The translations under genes and the position numbers were made by a program. DNA of 64,000 nt, taken from the NCBI RefSeq assembly GCF_000757425.2, contig NZ_JPKR02000001.1, positions 62,001 to 126,000 on the forward strand, read 5' to 3'. Origin of the DNA: Tatumella morbirosei. GTDB lineage: Bacteria > Pseudomonadota > Gammaproteobacteria > Enterobacterales > Enterobacteriaceae. Positions 19,096-29,231 of the stretch are shown here, piece by piece; position 1 is the first letter of the stretch, and every line of letters begins with the position of its first letter. The notes under the pieces are model-generated. The model saw only the letters and a program-made list of their open reading frames with translations. It was not told where the DNA came from and ran no database searches.

Positions 19096-22000
19096 ATGGG
19101 ATGGTTAATGGACAGTAATACTAAAGGATTTACTTCCTACTGGCGGAATACTTTAGCGGATGCAGATTCCTGTAAAGGGGGATTCAGGTCTGGTGACGCA
19201 GATAAATTCAGCCAGTGGCGGGATGCCGAAAGCGGACGACTCACAGAGGATATTGTCCGTGATTACTTTGCCGGTGAAGATACTGATGTCATGACGGTTG
19301 AGGTGATGCTCAGGCCACAGGCGTGGATGCTGCAACGACAGCATGGTAAAAAGCCAGCGGCCGGGGCTCCGGATGTGGTCACGCCACTGGTGCTTTCCGC
19401 CCGGTTAAATCGTGAGGGTTTTTTAATCCCTGCCGCAGATGCCTCCATCCCTCGTGATCTGCTGGAACCCCTGCCGCAGGGCGTGTTCTCGGTTGGCGAG
19501 ATGGCGCAGTATGATAAGTACCAGACCACCCATAGTTCTGACTATTCTGCAGACGAAGGACAAACCCCGCCGGAAACCGAAACAGAACAGCAGCAGTTAC
19601 AAAGACATGCCGGCTATCAGCGGCAGTGGCAGGCATATCTTCAACAGTCAGAACAACTGCTGGCACATGTGGCCGGAAAATGGCTGGATGCACATGAACA
19701 TTATGAGCAGGCCGAATACGGCTATGTAATCAAGGAAAGCCAGGCGGCGGGGGCAGGTTTTCATATCCTTGGTCTGTATGATCATCTGCTGAAATCTAAA
19801 AAAGAGGTTCCGTTATTGTCGCGCTTTGCCGCCACGGAACCCTCTCCGTCTGAACCGTTGCTGGGTGACAATGCTCAGTTTGCCCGGCGGCTGGGACACT
19901 CCGGCGATAAGTTTCCTCTGGCGATGGCCCAGCGGGATGCGCTCAGCCATTATCTGACCCAACAAACCGGCGATATTCTTGCGGTGAACGGCCCGCCGGG
20001 AACCGGCAAAACAACACTGGTTCTGTCGATTATCGCGACTGAATGGGCCAATGCGGCGCTTAATAAATCCGAACCACCGATAGTGATTGCCACCTCAACC
20101 AATAATCAGGCCGTCACTAATATTATTGAAGCCTTTGGTAAAGACTTTGGGACCGGCAATGGCGCGATGGCAGGACGCTGGCTGCCCGGTTTGCAGAGCT
20201 ATGGCGCTTATTTCCCCTCTTCACGGGGTAAGGCCGAAGCAGCAAAAAAATACCAGACCGAAGACTTCTTCAACTCTGTGGAATCTAAGGTTTATACCGA
20301 AACCGCTCAGGCTTACTATCTGCAAAAAGCCCGCGCCGCTTTCCCGCAGGAGAAATGTGAGTCCGCCGGACAGGTCACTGAGTTGCTACACCAGCAGTTA
20401 ACCGCTTTGTCTGAACGGTTACAGTCTGTCGGCCAGCAATGGCAGCTTCTGCAACAAGCCCGCCAGCAGTTAATGGCGGTCAGTGAAAATCCTCAACACT
20501 ATATTGCTGATAAACAGCAGCTGTTACTCCAGAGTAGCCGTGAAACCGAACAGTTCATCCTCAGCCGTAGAAAATGGCAGGAATACCGGGCCAGTGAATC
20601 GATGATTTTTACGCTGTTCGGCTGGCTTCCTTCCATTCGTACCCGCCGTGGTTACCAGATTAAACTGTTACTGGATGAAATTCTCGGGGATCGGATGGCG
20701 GGTTTTCAGGGCAAATTACCGGAAGGTGTCGATGCCTATATTGATTCCCTGATTGTTCAAAGCCAGAACCATCAGCAGCAGTATCAGCAGCAGATTGATC
20801 ATGCAAAGCAGGCTATCGCAGAGGAACAGGCGGCCGTCCGGAACTGGCAGGAGATTTGCCAGACACTGGGGCATACCGGTGATCAGGAACTGAACCTCGC
20901 GCAGGCAGATGAACTTGCTGATTTAAAGATTCGTTTCCCTGCCTTTCTGCTGGCGACCCACTACTGGGAAGGGCGCTGGCTGCAGGATATGGCCGACATT
21001 GACAATCCTGCCAAAGAGAAAACCCGTACCGGGGCAAAAAGTGTCCAGGCCCGTTGGCAGCGCAGAATGAAACTCACGCCCTGTGTGGTGATGACCTGCT
21101 ATATGCTGCCTAATCATATGAAAACCAGCGAATTTGCCGGACAGGGGCTGCCGTTTGATAAAAGCTATTTTTATAACCTGGCCGATTTACTGATTGTCGA
21201 TGAAGCCGGCCAGGTTCTGCCGGAAGTCGCGGCGGCATCTTTTGCGCTGGCAAAAAAAGCGCTGATAATAGGCGACACGGAACAAATCGCCCCAATCTGG
21301 AGCAGCACCCCGGCCATTGATATAGGCAATATGCTGGAAGCGGGTATCCTGCAGGGCGACACTCAGGAACATCTGGCTGAAGCCTACCGGCGGGCAGGTG
21401 ATTCGGGGAAAAGTTCGGCTTCCGGCAGTGTGATGAAAATAGCCCAGTTTGCTTCCCGCTATCACTACGATCAGGACCTGGCCCGGGGCATGTATCTGTA
21501 TGAACACCGCCGTTGTTTCGACAATATTATCGGTTACTGTAATGAACTGAGTTATCACGGTAAGTTACAGCCTAAACGGGGCACGCAAAAAGAGACATTG
21601 TTCCCGGCGATGGGGTATTTACACATTGACGGCCTGTGTCAGCAGGCGACCAGTGGCAGCCGATATAACAGCTTTGAAGCTGAGATTATTGCGGCCTGGC
21701 TTTCTGAAAATCAGCAGGGTATTGAAGACTACTACGGCAAGCCAATACATAGTCTGGTCGGCGTAGTGACCCCGTTTGCGGCACAGGTCACAGCAATAAA
21801 ATCTGCTCTGGCTGCCCGGGGTATCACCGTTGACGGGGGGGAAAGCTCGCTGACTGTCGGTACGGTGCATTCTCTGCAGGGGGCTGAGCGGGCCATTGTG
21901 TTGTTCTCGCCGGTGTATTCCAAGCATGACGATGGTGGTTTTATCGACAGCAGCAACAGCATGCTGAACGTTGCTGTCTCTCGCGCCAAAGACAGCTTCC

Positions 22001-22626
22001 TGGTGTTTGGTGATATGGACCTGTTTGAGATTCAGCCGCCATCCTCGCCGCGTGGATTACTGGCAAAATACCTGTTTGCAGTAGCCGGTAACGCCCTGGT
22101 CTTCGAATTCCCCGAGCGTCAGGACTTAATCGATGATCACACGCCAGTCACCACCTTGCATGGGGTAGAACAACATGATGAATTCCTTCATGACTCGTTC
22201 GCCGGTGTGACTCGCAGCATCCTGATTGTCTCTCCGTGGTTGCGCTGGAGAAGGCTGGAGCAGACCGGTTTTCTGGAATCGATGATCCGGGCCATCGCAC
22301 GGGGAGTCTCTGTCACCGTGGTGACAGATGAAAGTTTTAATACTGAAGACGATGACGAAGTAAAATATCGCGAGAAACAGCAAAGGTTGACTGAGGCGTT
22401 GAACCGGCTGAATGAACAGGGAATAGTGACCCGGCTGGTGGACCGTGTGCACAGTAAAATTGTGGTGGGTGACGATGCCATGCTGTGTATAGGCTCATTT
22501 AACTGGTTCAGTGCGGCGCGGGAGGATAAATACCAGCGCTATGATACCTCGATGGTCTACCGGGGCGAAGGCGCGAAAGGGGAAATCAAAACCATTCACG
22601 CCAGCCTCGCCCAACGTCTGAAATAA
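19096..22626 (+). CDS. SF1 helicase-PLD nuclease fusion, type II Mokosh-like defence protein
   Basis: A single 1176-residue protein. The first ~290 residues have no recognised domain. The Upf1/Dna2-type (COG1112) SF1 helicase core has Walker [10 protein letters not shown] at 299-307, Walker B DEAG at 702-705 and motif [10 protein letters not shown] at 958-965. A glutamine-rich helical insertion (about 430-600) lies between the first motifs. The C-terminal ~150 residues are a phospholipase D-type nuclease with one HKD motif (His1119, Lys1121, Asp1126, then GSFNW), so the active site would form by dimerisation. COG1112 helicase plus PLD in one chain is the definition of type II Mokosh (MkoC) anti-phage proteins. 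It stands alone between a broken effector array and a metabolic operon, followed by a strong terminator. An uncharacterised repair helicase is the alternative. Confidence 0.8.
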   Translation: MGWLMDSNTKGFTSYWRNTLADADSCKGGFRSGDADKFSQWRDAESGRLTEDIVRDYFAGEDTDVMTVEVMLRPQAWMLQRQHGKKPAAGAPDVVTPLVLSARLNREGFLIPAADASIPRDLLEPLPQGVFSVGEMAQYDKYQTTHSSDYSADEGQTPPETETEQQQLQRHAGYQRQWQAYLQQSEQLLAHVAGKWLDAHEHYEQAEYGYVIKESQAAGAGFHILGLYDHLLKSKKEVPLLSRFAATEPSPSEPLLGDNAQFARRLGHSGDKFPLAMAQRDALSHYLTQQTGDILAVNGPPGTGKTTLVLSIIATEWANAALNKSEPPIVIATSTNNQAVTNIIEAFGKDFGTGNGAMAGRWLPGLQSYGAYFPSSRGKAEAAKKYQTEDFFNSVESKVYTETAQAYYLQKARAAFPQEKCESAGQVTELLHQQLTALSERLQSVGQQWQLLQQARQQLMAVSENPQHYIADKQQLLLQSSRETEQFILSRRKWQEYRASESMIFTLFGWLPSIRTRRGYQIKLLLDEILGDRMAGFQGKLPEGVDAYIDSLIVQSQNHQQQYQQQIDHAKQAIAEEQAAVRNWQEICQTLGHTGDQELNLAQADELADLKIRFPAFLLATHYWEGRWLQDMADIDNPAKEKTRTGAKSVQARWQRRMKLTPCVVMTCYMLPNHMKTSEFAGQGLPFDKSYFYNLADLLIVDEAGQVLPEVAAASFALAKKALIIGDTEQIAPIWSSTPAIDIGNMLEAGILQGDTQEHLAEAYRRAGDSGKSSASGSVMKIAQFASRYHYDQDLARGMYLYEHRRCFDNIIGYCNELSYHGKLQPKRGTQKETLFPAMGYLHIDGLCQQATSGSRYNSFEAEIIAAWLSENQQGIEDYYGKPIHSLVGVVTPFAAQVTAIKSALAARGITVDGGESSLTVGTVHSLQGAERAIVLFSPVYSKHDDGGFIDSSNSMLNVAVSRAKDSFLVFGDMDLFEIQPPSSPRGLLAKYLFAVAGNALVFEFPERQDLIDDHTPVTTLHGVEQHDEFLHDSFAGVTRSILIVSPWLRWRRLEQTGFLESMIRAIARGVSVTVVTDESFNTEDDDEVKYREKQQRLTEALNRLNEQGIVTRLVDRVHSKIVVGDDAMLCIGSFNWFSAAREDKYQRYDTSMVYRGEGAKGEIKTIHASLAQRLK

Positions 22627-22640
22627 TCACACCTTTGTTT

Positions 22641-22669
22641 AATATGCCCGGAATACCGGGCATATTTTC
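22641..22669 (+). terminator. Rho-independent terminator after the helicase-nuclease gene
   Basis: AATATGCCCGG (22641-22651) and CCGGGCATATT (22656-22666) form an eleven-pair stem with a four-base loop, ending in a short T-rich run. It lies 15 bases after the stop codon. Confidence 0.85.
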
Positions 22670-22827
22670 GGTATTCACCGGTTAACAGAGGGTATCTCCG
22701 GAATTGCTGCCGTCTGTAACTTTTTGCCCTCTGCCCCCCGACTTTCTCCCGCGTAAATTTGTATAAATGCACAACATGGTCTCAACTATAAGCTGGAGCA
22801 TTAAGCGGTTCAGCGAGTGAGGTATCT

Positions 22828-23985
22828 ATGGCGTCATATCATCTGACGGCCAGACTGGCACAGGATATTGTGGTACGTACCATGCAGATCATTGATTGCA
22901 ATATCAATGTTATGGATTCCGCCGGGCGGATTATCGGCAGCGGTGACCCAGAACGGGTAGGGGAAATGCACGAAGGGGCGTTGCTGGTGCTGTCACAGGG
23001 ACGGATTGTCGATATTGATGAGGCGGTGGCTGGGCGTTTGCACGGGGTTAAGCCGGGGGTGAATTTCCCGCTGCGGGTCGATAAGGAAATTGTCGGGGTG
23101 ATCGGGCTCACCGGTAATCCCGCGCAATTACGCCAGTACGGTGAACTGGTGCAGATGGCGGCAGAGATGATGCTGGAGCAGTCACGGCTGTTGCATATGT
23201 TAGCCCGCGACAGCCGCCTGCGCGAAGAGCTGGTACTGAACCTGATCCGTTCCGATGAACTGCCCTCCGTGTTGGTGGAGTGGGCACAGAGACTGGGCAT
23301 AGACCTGAACCTGCCGCGGGTCGCGGCGGTGGTCGAGGTCGACAGCGGCCAGTTGGGTGTCGGCAGTGCAATGGAGGAGTTGCAGCAGTTACAGACGCTG
23401 CTGATGACCCCGGAGCAAAATAACCTGATAGCGATAGTGTCGCTGACCGAAATTGTGGTACTCAGGCCGGCACTGAACAGCCATGGTCGGTGGGACGCCG
23501 AAGAGCAACGCAGGCGTATCGAAAGTCTGGTGGCGCGTATCGGGAAGAACAGCCAACTGCGGGTGCGTTTTTCACTGGGTAACTATTTTACCGGTTCGGG
23601 CGGCCTGGCCCGTTCGTACCGGACCGCCCGTGCGACCATGAATGTTGGTAAGCAGCGCATGCCGTCACAGCGTTGTTACTGTTACCAGGACCTGATTTTG
23701 CCGGTACTGCTCGATAGTCTGCGGGGCGGCTGGCAGGCCAAAGAACTGGCTATCCCGCTTAACCAGCTGAAAGTCTCGGATAATAACGGGCTACTGCGCC
23801 GGACGCTGGACTGCTGGTTCAGTTGTAATGTCCAGGCGGGGGCCACGGCAAAAGCACTGTTTATCCACCGTAATACGCTGGAGTATCGGCTTAATCGTAT
23901 CTCTGAACTGACAGGGCTCGATTTAGGTAAGTTCGATGACCGTCTGTTGTTGTATGTCGCACTTCAGCTGGACAGCGAAAAATAA
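22828..23985 (+). CDS. cdaR: CdaR-family sugar-diacid/glycerate-responsive regulator
   Basis: A 385-residue protein, the same length as E. coli CdaR and alike throughout. The N-terminal diacid-recognition domain includes INVMDSAGRIIGSGDPERVG and HEGALLVLSQGR. The C-terminal PucR-type helix-turn-helix has KALFIHRNTLEYRLNRI. CdaR activates uptake and catabolism of galactarate, glucarate and glycerate in E. coli. Here none of those genes is nearby. Instead a nickel-dependent racemase operon with a KdgT permease follows on the same strand after 370 bases, so this copy may have been recruited to control it. Confidence 0.88.
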   Translation: MASYHLTARLAQDIVVRTMQIIDCNINVMDSAGRIIGSGDPERVGEMHEGALLVLSQGRIVDIDEAVAGRLHGVKPGVNFPLRVDKEIVGVIGLTGNPAQLRQYGELVQMAAEMMLEQSRLLHMLARDSRLREELVLNLIRSDELPSVLVEWAQRLGIDLNLPRVAAVVEVDSGQLGVGSAMEELQQLQTLLMTPEQNNLIAIVSLTEIVVLRPALNSHGRWDAEEQRRRIESLVARIGKNSQLRVRFSLGNYFTGSGGLARSYRTARATMNVGKQRMPSQRCYCYQDLILPVLLDSLRGGWQAKELAIPLNQLKVSDNNGLLRRTLDCWFSCNVQAGATAKALFIHRNTLEYRLNRISELTGLDLGKFDDRLLLYVALQLDSEK

Positions 23986-24355
23986 CCCGCCGTCAGGCCG
24001 GTATTCACCGGTATTCGTGGAAACATAACTCTGGCAATAACTGCGAAGAGGAGTGCGGCCGATATTTGTGACGTGAGTCGAATTCTGGCGAAAAATCTGA
24101 TTTTTTTAAGATAATCGCGGGCTACATCACCGTCGGTCAGGAAATGTGATCGACCAGACAGGGGGTTGTAGAATCCCACAAAAATTACTGCAAATTAGGA
24201 TTAATTTCTGTGCCGATTAATAATTACACTCTGCAATGTCAGAGCCATAATTAATTTATCACCGCTAACCAGAGCTCACCAGCATTCGTGCCTGTCATTT
24301 AGCGAAATACCATCGAGCCGATAAATGGTTGCAATAAGTATCGAAAGAGGGCGTT
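23986..24355. promoter_or_regulatory. Intergenic region between cdaR and larA
   Basis: 370 bases without a gene. The right half is AT-rich and must hold the promoter of the larA operon. A ribosome-binding site (GAAAGAGG) lies directly before the larA ATG. No operator could be assigned with confidence. Confidence 0.4.
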
Positions 24356-25639
24356 ATGGTTGATATCAAATTAAAATATGATCACGGCTACCAGACGGGT
24401 GAAATTCCGGATCATAACTTTAACGGCACGATCGTCGTTGATAACTCAGAGTTTCTGCAATTCAGTTACCAGACCAGTGAGCAACAACTGGTTGAAAACT
24501 CACTGGATAACCCGATTGACTCCCCCACGCTGGAGCGGTTAGCGACCGGTAAAAAAGATATTGTCATTATCAGTTCCGATCATACCCGACCGGTACCTTC
24601 TGCCATCATTATGCCCATCATTTTACGGCGTATTCGCAGTGTGAGCCCTGATGCGCAAATTACCATCCTGATTGCTACCGGTACCCATCGCGCCTCTACC
24701 GAACAGGAACTGATTGCCAAGTATGGGCAGGAAATTTTTGATAACGAGAAAATCATTATCCATGATTCCCGCGATGACAGCAGCCTGACGGATATCGGGG
24801 TTTTACCTTCCGGTGCCCGTTGTGTCATCAATAAACTGGCAGCCGAATGTGATCTGTTGGTGGCAGAAGGTTTTATTGAACCACACTTTTTTGCCGGATT
24901 CTCCGGAGGGCGCAAGGCGGTATTTCCGGGCGTTGCCGGTTATACCTCGGTCGTCGGTAACCATAACGGCCTGTTTATCGATTCACTGAAAGCCCGTACC
25001 GGTAACCTGACGGGCAACCCGATTCATCAGGATATGGTCTATGCCGCAAAACTGTCGGCATTGCAGTTCATTGTGAATGTCGTGCTGGATCACGATAAAA
25101 GAATTATAGGTTGTTTCTCCGGTGATTCGGTGACTGCCCATGAGCAAGGCTGCCAGTTTGTGCGTAAAACCATGAGCGCCAGTAAACTGGAAAGCGATAT
25201 TACGATTACCTGTAATGGGGGTTATCCGCTGGACCAGAATATTTATCAGGCTGTGAAAGGGATGACGGCGGCGGAAGCCACCACCAAACCTGGCGGAGTG
25301 ATTATCATGGTGGCCGGAGCGCGTGACGGTCATGGCGGTAGTGGATTTTTTAATACGTTTAAGGATGCCAAAGATGTCCGGGATATTATCGATGAAGCGA
25401 AGAAAACGCCGGCCGATAAAACTATTCCCGACCAATGGCAGTCACAAATTCTGGCCAGGGTAATGTCACGTTTCCATGTTATTTTTGTCACCGATTTAAT
25501 TTCGCCACAAATTATACTGGATATGAAACTGGATCACAGTCCGTCTTTGCAGGAAGCCATTAATAAAGCATTCTCACTCCAGGGCGAGAATGCCAAAGTG
25601 ACGGTAATACCGGACGGTGTATCTGTCATTATTGAGTAA
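24356..25639 (+). CDS. larA: LarA-family nickel-pincer-nucleotide 2-hydroxyacid racemase/epimerase
   Basis: A 427-residue LarA homologue with the full active site. Lys187 (GGRKAVFPG) would be covalently attached to the pincer nucleotide. His203 (GNHNG) should be the axial nickel ligand, and His111 (TGTHRAST) and His177 (IEPHFFAG) the two acid/base residues. Asp75-Arg78 (SDHTRP) contributes to substrate binding. The family inverts C2 of 2-hydroxyacids by hydride transfer. Members act not only on lactate but also on malate, phenyllactate, short-chain hydroxyacids and D-gluconate. Neighbouring kdgT and cdaR point to an aldonate or related sugar acid rather than lactate; that is an inference. Confidence 0.85.
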   Translation: MVDIKLKYDHGYQTGEIPDHNFNGTIVVDNSEFLQFSYQTSEQQLVENSLDNPIDSPTLERLATGKKDIVIISSDHTRPVPSAIIMPIILRRIRSVSPDAQITILIATGTHRASTEQELIAKYGQEIFDNEKIIIHDSRDDSSLTDIGVLPSGARCVINKLAAECDLLVAEGFIEPHFFAGFSGGRKAVFPGVAGYTSVVGNHNGLFIDSLKARTGNLTGNPIHQDMVYAAKLSALQFIVNVVLDHDKRIIGCFSGDSVTAHEQGCQFVRKTMSASKLESDITITCNGGYPLDQNIYQAVKGMTAAEATTKPGGVIIMVAGARDGHGGSGFFNTFKDAKDVRDIIDEAKKTPADKTIPDQWQSQILARVMSRFHVIFVTDLISPQIILDMKLDHSPSLQEAINKAFSLQGENAKVTVIPDGVSVIIE

Positions 25640-25732
25640 CGGCACTAAGACCCTTTAATAAATACTGGAAAGTCTTACCTATGCACCGGATATTACTCCG
25701 GTGCTAACCCCTACATAATAACAGGTGCCCCG

Positions 25733-26716
25733 ATGAAGATATTAAGAGCTGTTGAACGTATACCTGGCGGGTTAATGGTCGTTCCCCTGATTCTGGGAAT
25801 GCTCACTAATACTTTTTTCCCGGAAGTGTTAAATGTAGGGTTATTTACTACTGCCTTATTTAAAACCGGTGGTTACACTATATTATCACTGTTTATTTTC
25901 TTCGCGGGTTCACAGATTAAAATAAAAGAAGCCAAAATGCCGATGGCAAAAGGCTTTTCTTTAACTCTGATTAAACTGTTCTTTGGTTCAATTGTTGGGT
26001 TGTTGACCGCTTATTTCTATGGGCATGTCGGTATCCTGGGCCTGACTCCGCTGGCGATGGTGGCTGCCATGAGTAATGCCAATGCCGGTGTTTATGCGGC
26101 CCTGGCTGACGCTTACGGCGACGAAAGTGACCGCGGGGCGGTGTCTGTGGTATCGCTGAACGAAGGTCCATTCTTTACTATGCTGACCTTCGGGATTACC
26201 GGCATTTCGGTTATTCCTGCCACCTACTTCGTAGCTATTTTGATTCCGCTGGTGCTGGGATTCATTCTCGGTAACCTGGACCCTGAACTGCGTGCCTTTT
26301 TCCGTCCGGGCCAGAAGCTGACCATCCCGTTCTTCTCGTTCCCGATTGGCGCGGGTATGCATGTCGAAAATATCTTTGAAGCCGGGATCTCAGGTATTTT
26401 GCTGGGAGTACTCACTATGCTGGTGACCGGAATACTCGGCTATTTCATTATGAACTGGATCTTTGCCCGCAAAGGTAAAAGTTTGCCGGTGCTGTCCGGG
26501 GCCTTTATCGGAACCACTGCCGGTAATGCGGTAGCGACCCCTGCGGCGATGGCTCTTATCGATCCCAGTTGGGCTCCCTATGAAAAAATTGCAACGGCTC
26601 AGGTCGCGACCTCGGTAATTATTACGGCGCTGTGTATGCCGATGATTGTCGCCTGGCTAAGCAGACGTCGTAAAAAACAGCTGGCACAACTGACGGCCGA
26701 CAACCAACCGTTATAA
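25733..26716 (+). CDS. kdgT: 2-keto-3-deoxygluconate permease (KdgT family)
   Basis: A 327-residue inner-membrane transporter with about ten hydrophobic segments and KdgT hallmarks: MKILRAVERIPGGLMVVPL at the N-terminus, SNANAGVYAALADAYGDESD in the middle and GTTAGNAVATPAA late. KdgT imports 2-keto-3-deoxygluconate with protons. Placement between larA and the three cofactor-maturation genes is unusual. It suggests that the substrate of this LarA, or the product's partner, enters through this permease. The start has GTGCCCCG before the ATG, a weak ribosome-binding site. Confidence 0.88.
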   Translation: MKILRAVERIPGGLMVVPLILGMLTNTFFPEVLNVGLFTTALFKTGGYTILSLFIFFAGSQIKIKEAKMPMAKGFSLTLIKLFFGSIVGLLTAYFYGHVGILGLTPLAMVAAMSNANAGVYAALADAYGDESDRGAVSVVSLNEGPFFTMLTFGITGISVIPATYFVAILIPLVLGFILGNLDPELRAFFRPGQKLTIPFFSFPIGAGMHVENIFEAGISGILLGVLTMLVTGILGYFIMNWIFARKGKSLPVLSGAFIGTTAGNAVATPAAMALIDPSWAPYEKIATAQVATSVIITALCMPMIVAWLSRRRKKQLAQLTADNQPL

Positions 26717-27096
26717 AGAGTACCTTCCGGCCGGCAAAACATCGCCGCCGGTCCGGACATCGTCAACACCAGGGATTCACCAATACACGCTGACACGGCA
26801 ACGACTAAAGTCAGAGCCTATACTAATACTAATCTTCGTGGCTGACGGGCGCAGGCCTGATACCAGGCAGGCAGCCGCAGAACACAGAATGATACTGGCG
26901 TACCAGTGGGTAAACTGCGGTACGCCATTTATGGCGGCAGCGAGCCTGACGCAGATTTTCCGGTATCGCGGGTCATTTTTGGCTAAGCGTTGCTGCTCAG
27001 GAAGCATGCCGGCAGGTCCGCATTTTGTCGCCTTCAGAACTATAATGGCCAGTAATGGCGATCAGAATCAGTATCAATGTTCGGGAGGGAGCTGAG
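26717..27096. other. Intergenic region between kdgT and larC
   Basis: 380 bases without a supportable gene; short frames on both strands have no motifs. Its end carries a strong ribosome-binding site (GGGAGGGAG, 27083-27091). It may contain an internal promoter that makes larC-larE-larB independent of larA. Confidence 0.35.
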
Positions 27097-28380
27097 ATGC
27101 ATGTACATATGGACTTTATTGGTGGCATGGCAGGAGATATGTTCTGTGCCGCAATGCTGGATGCCTTTCCCGAACTGACGGAACCTTTGCAGCAGCAACT
27201 GTCGGGCTTAGCGTTTTTCGAAAGCTACCAGATAACGACCCGGCCGGCGACACAGAAGGACATCTGTGGCAAGCGCTTCCTGGTGATGAAAAAAAATGCA
27301 GTTTTTGATGACAAAAACCACATTATTTTTACCCCGCAGACTACCTCATCGTCGTCACTGAGCCGGCATGCTACTGCCACTGATCATCACCACTACTCGT
27401 TTGCGGATATTGACCGGCGGATACAGCAGGTCAGTGATCCACAAATCCGTCAGGGAGTCTCGGAGATTTACCGGCGGTTAATCCAGGCCGAAAGTGAAGT
27501 GCATGGTATTCCGGTCGATCAGATACACCTGCATGAAGTCGGGGCTGATGATGCGCTTATCGATATTATCAGTGCTGTTTTTCTGGTGTTGCGTAGTGGG
27601 GCTCGTAGCTGGTCTTTCTCGCCTTTGCCGTGGGGGAATGGCACCGTCCATTGTGCTCATGGTGATTTGCCGGTACCGGCACCCGCCACGGTGAAATTAT
27701 TGAAGACCTTTCGCTGGAGCCATGACGACGAAACCGGGGAACGGGTCACTCCGACCGGAGCGGCCATACTCTCCTGGCTGGCGGAGCACCAGTCGGTCCG
27801 GCCCGTCGGCGGTTTATACCGGGATGGTTACGGATGCGGCAAACGTCAGTTTACCCGGCTGGCCAATATTCTGCGGATCTGTGTGTTTACGACTGATCAA
27901 CCTGCCCCTCAGGATGAGTTGCAGGATCAGGTCATGATCGTCCAGTTTGATATCGATGATATGAGCGGAGAAGCGCTGGCGATAGCACAGCAGAAGCTGA
28001 GGGAGATCCCTGAGGTGATCGAACTGTCTGCCAGTTGTCTGACCGGTAAGAAACAACGCATGCTGTTCCGGACTGAACTGCTGTGTGTGCCGGAGAAACT
28101 GCAGCATATCTGCCAGCAAATCTTGCTGCTGACCACGACGCTGGGGGTTCGTTACTGGCTCAGTTCCCGTTTTAAACTGCCGCGTCAGGCCAGCGAAGTG
28201 GAATACCAGCACCAGCAATGGCCGGTAAAAATTGCCACACGGCCCGACGGCAGTTTCACCGCCAAACTGGAAGCCGATGCCTGGCAGCAGGTGCTACACA
28301 ATTACGCCGCGTCAGCGGAGCTAAAATATCATGTAGAAATGCTGGCCGTTAACCGTAAAAGCAACAGAGGTACCGACTGA
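27097..28380 (+). CDS. larC: LarC, nickel insertase for the pincer nucleotide cofactor
   Basis: A 427-residue protein that uses CTP to insert nickel into the dithio-pyridinium nucleotide. The N-terminus MHVHMDFIGGMAGDMF, the HLHEVGADDALIDI motif and a His-rich loop (HATATDHHHY) fit metal handling. In Lactobacillus plantarum the protein is made by frameshifting between larC1 and larC2; here it is one uninterrupted frame. The start at 27097 has GGGAGGGAG five bases before it; the longer frame from 27055 has none. The stop shares a base with the larE start (TGATG). Confidence 0.88.
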   Translation: MHVHMDFIGGMAGDMFCAAMLDAFPELTEPLQQQLSGLAFFESYQITTRPATQKDICGKRFLVMKKNAVFDDKNHIIFTPQTTSSSSLSRHATATDHHHYSFADIDRRIQQVSDPQIRQGVSEIYRRLIQAESEVHGIPVDQIHLHEVGADDALIDIISAVFLVLRSGARSWSFSPLPWGNGTVHCAHGDLPVPAPATVKLLKTFRWSHDDETGERVTPTGAAILSWLAEHQSVRPVGGLYRDGYGCGKRQFTRLANILRICVFTTDQPAPQDELQDQVMIVQFDIDDMSGEALAIAQQKLREIPEVIELSASCLTGKKQRMLFRTELLCVPEKLQHICQQILLLTTTLGVRYWLSSRFKLPRQASEVEYQHQQWPVKIATRPDGSFTAKLEADAWQQVLHNYAASAELKYHVEMLAVNRKSNRGTD

Positions 28381-29228
28381 TGAACACAGAGGTAGTCACA
28401 GCAAACACTGAGTCAGTCACCGGAAAAATCACCCGGCTGACTGAGTGGTTCAGGGCGCACCAGCCTTGTACCATTGCCACAAGTGGCGGTATTGACAGTA
28501 TGTTACTGGCCTTTGTTGCCAGTCAGATTGATGGCGGGGAATTTATGGTGGTCCATTCGACGTCTGCGGCGGTTCCTTCCGCCGATGCGCAACGGGTGGC
28601 GGACTATGCCCGTCGCTACCACTGGAACCTGAAGATTATTACCAGCAACGAGATCGAGAATTCAGACTATAAAGCGAACCCGGTCAATCGTTGTTATTAC
28701 TGCAAAAGCAGCCTGTTCGAAAAAATGACCGGTCTGGATGCCGGACACCTGGTGACCGGCACCAACCTTGACGATCTGGGTGATTATCGCCCGGGGCTGA
28801 TTGCCGCCCGTGAGAATAATGTGTTGCAGCCTTATGTTGAGCTGGAGATCGATAAACGGATGATCCGCCAGATCGCCAGCCATTTCGGGCTTGATGATCT
28901 TAAAGATCTGCCGGCCTCTCCCTGCCTGGCCAGCCGCATCGAGACCGGTATTGCCATCAAGCCGCAGGATTTGCAGGTAGTGGATAATGTCGAAACCTTT
29001 ATCAAACAGCAACTGAATACGGATGTGGTCCGTTTCCGTATTCGCCATCAGCAGCACGAGATCCAGCTGTCGCCGGCGGTTTGCCAGAAACTCGATGAGC
29101 AGAAAAAATTGGCCCTGATTGATGGTGTGACAAGGTTGCTGACCCCGGCACTCGGCCTGTTGCCGGTAACCGTCACCAGTTACAAACAAGGCAGTGCCTT
29201 TGTCGGCGTCAAAAATGTTGGGGGTTAA
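28380..29228 (+). CDS. larE: LarE, sulfur transferase for pincer nucleotide synthesis (three-cysteine type)
   Basis: A 282-residue PP-loop enzyme. The ATP loop is SGGIDS at residues 35-40. It adenylates the carboxylated nicotinate mononucleotide and supplies the two sulfur atoms. Cys105 and Cys108 (NRCYYCKS) and Cys182 (SPCLASR) are all present. In L. plantarum a single cysteine, equivalent to the last of these, is sacrificed. Three-cysteine homologues carry an iron-sulfur cluster that can act catalytically, and this sequence belongs to that type. It is coupled to larC by a one-base overlap and followed by larB after 3 nt. Confidence 0.88.
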   Translation: MNTEVVTANTESVTGKITRLTEWFRAHQPCTIATSGGIDSMLLAFVASQIDGGEFMVVHSTSAAVPSADAQRVADYARRYHWNLKIITSNEIENSDYKANPVNRCYYCKSSLFEKMTGLDAGHLVTGTNLDDLGDYRPGLIAARENNVLQPYVELEIDKRMIRQIASHFGLDDLKDLPASPCLASRIETGIAIKPQDLQVVDNVETFIKQQLNTDVVRFRIRHQQHEIQLSPAVCQKLDEQKKLALIDGVTRLLTPALGLLPVTVTSYKQGSAFVGVKNVGG

Positions 29229-29231
29229 GGG

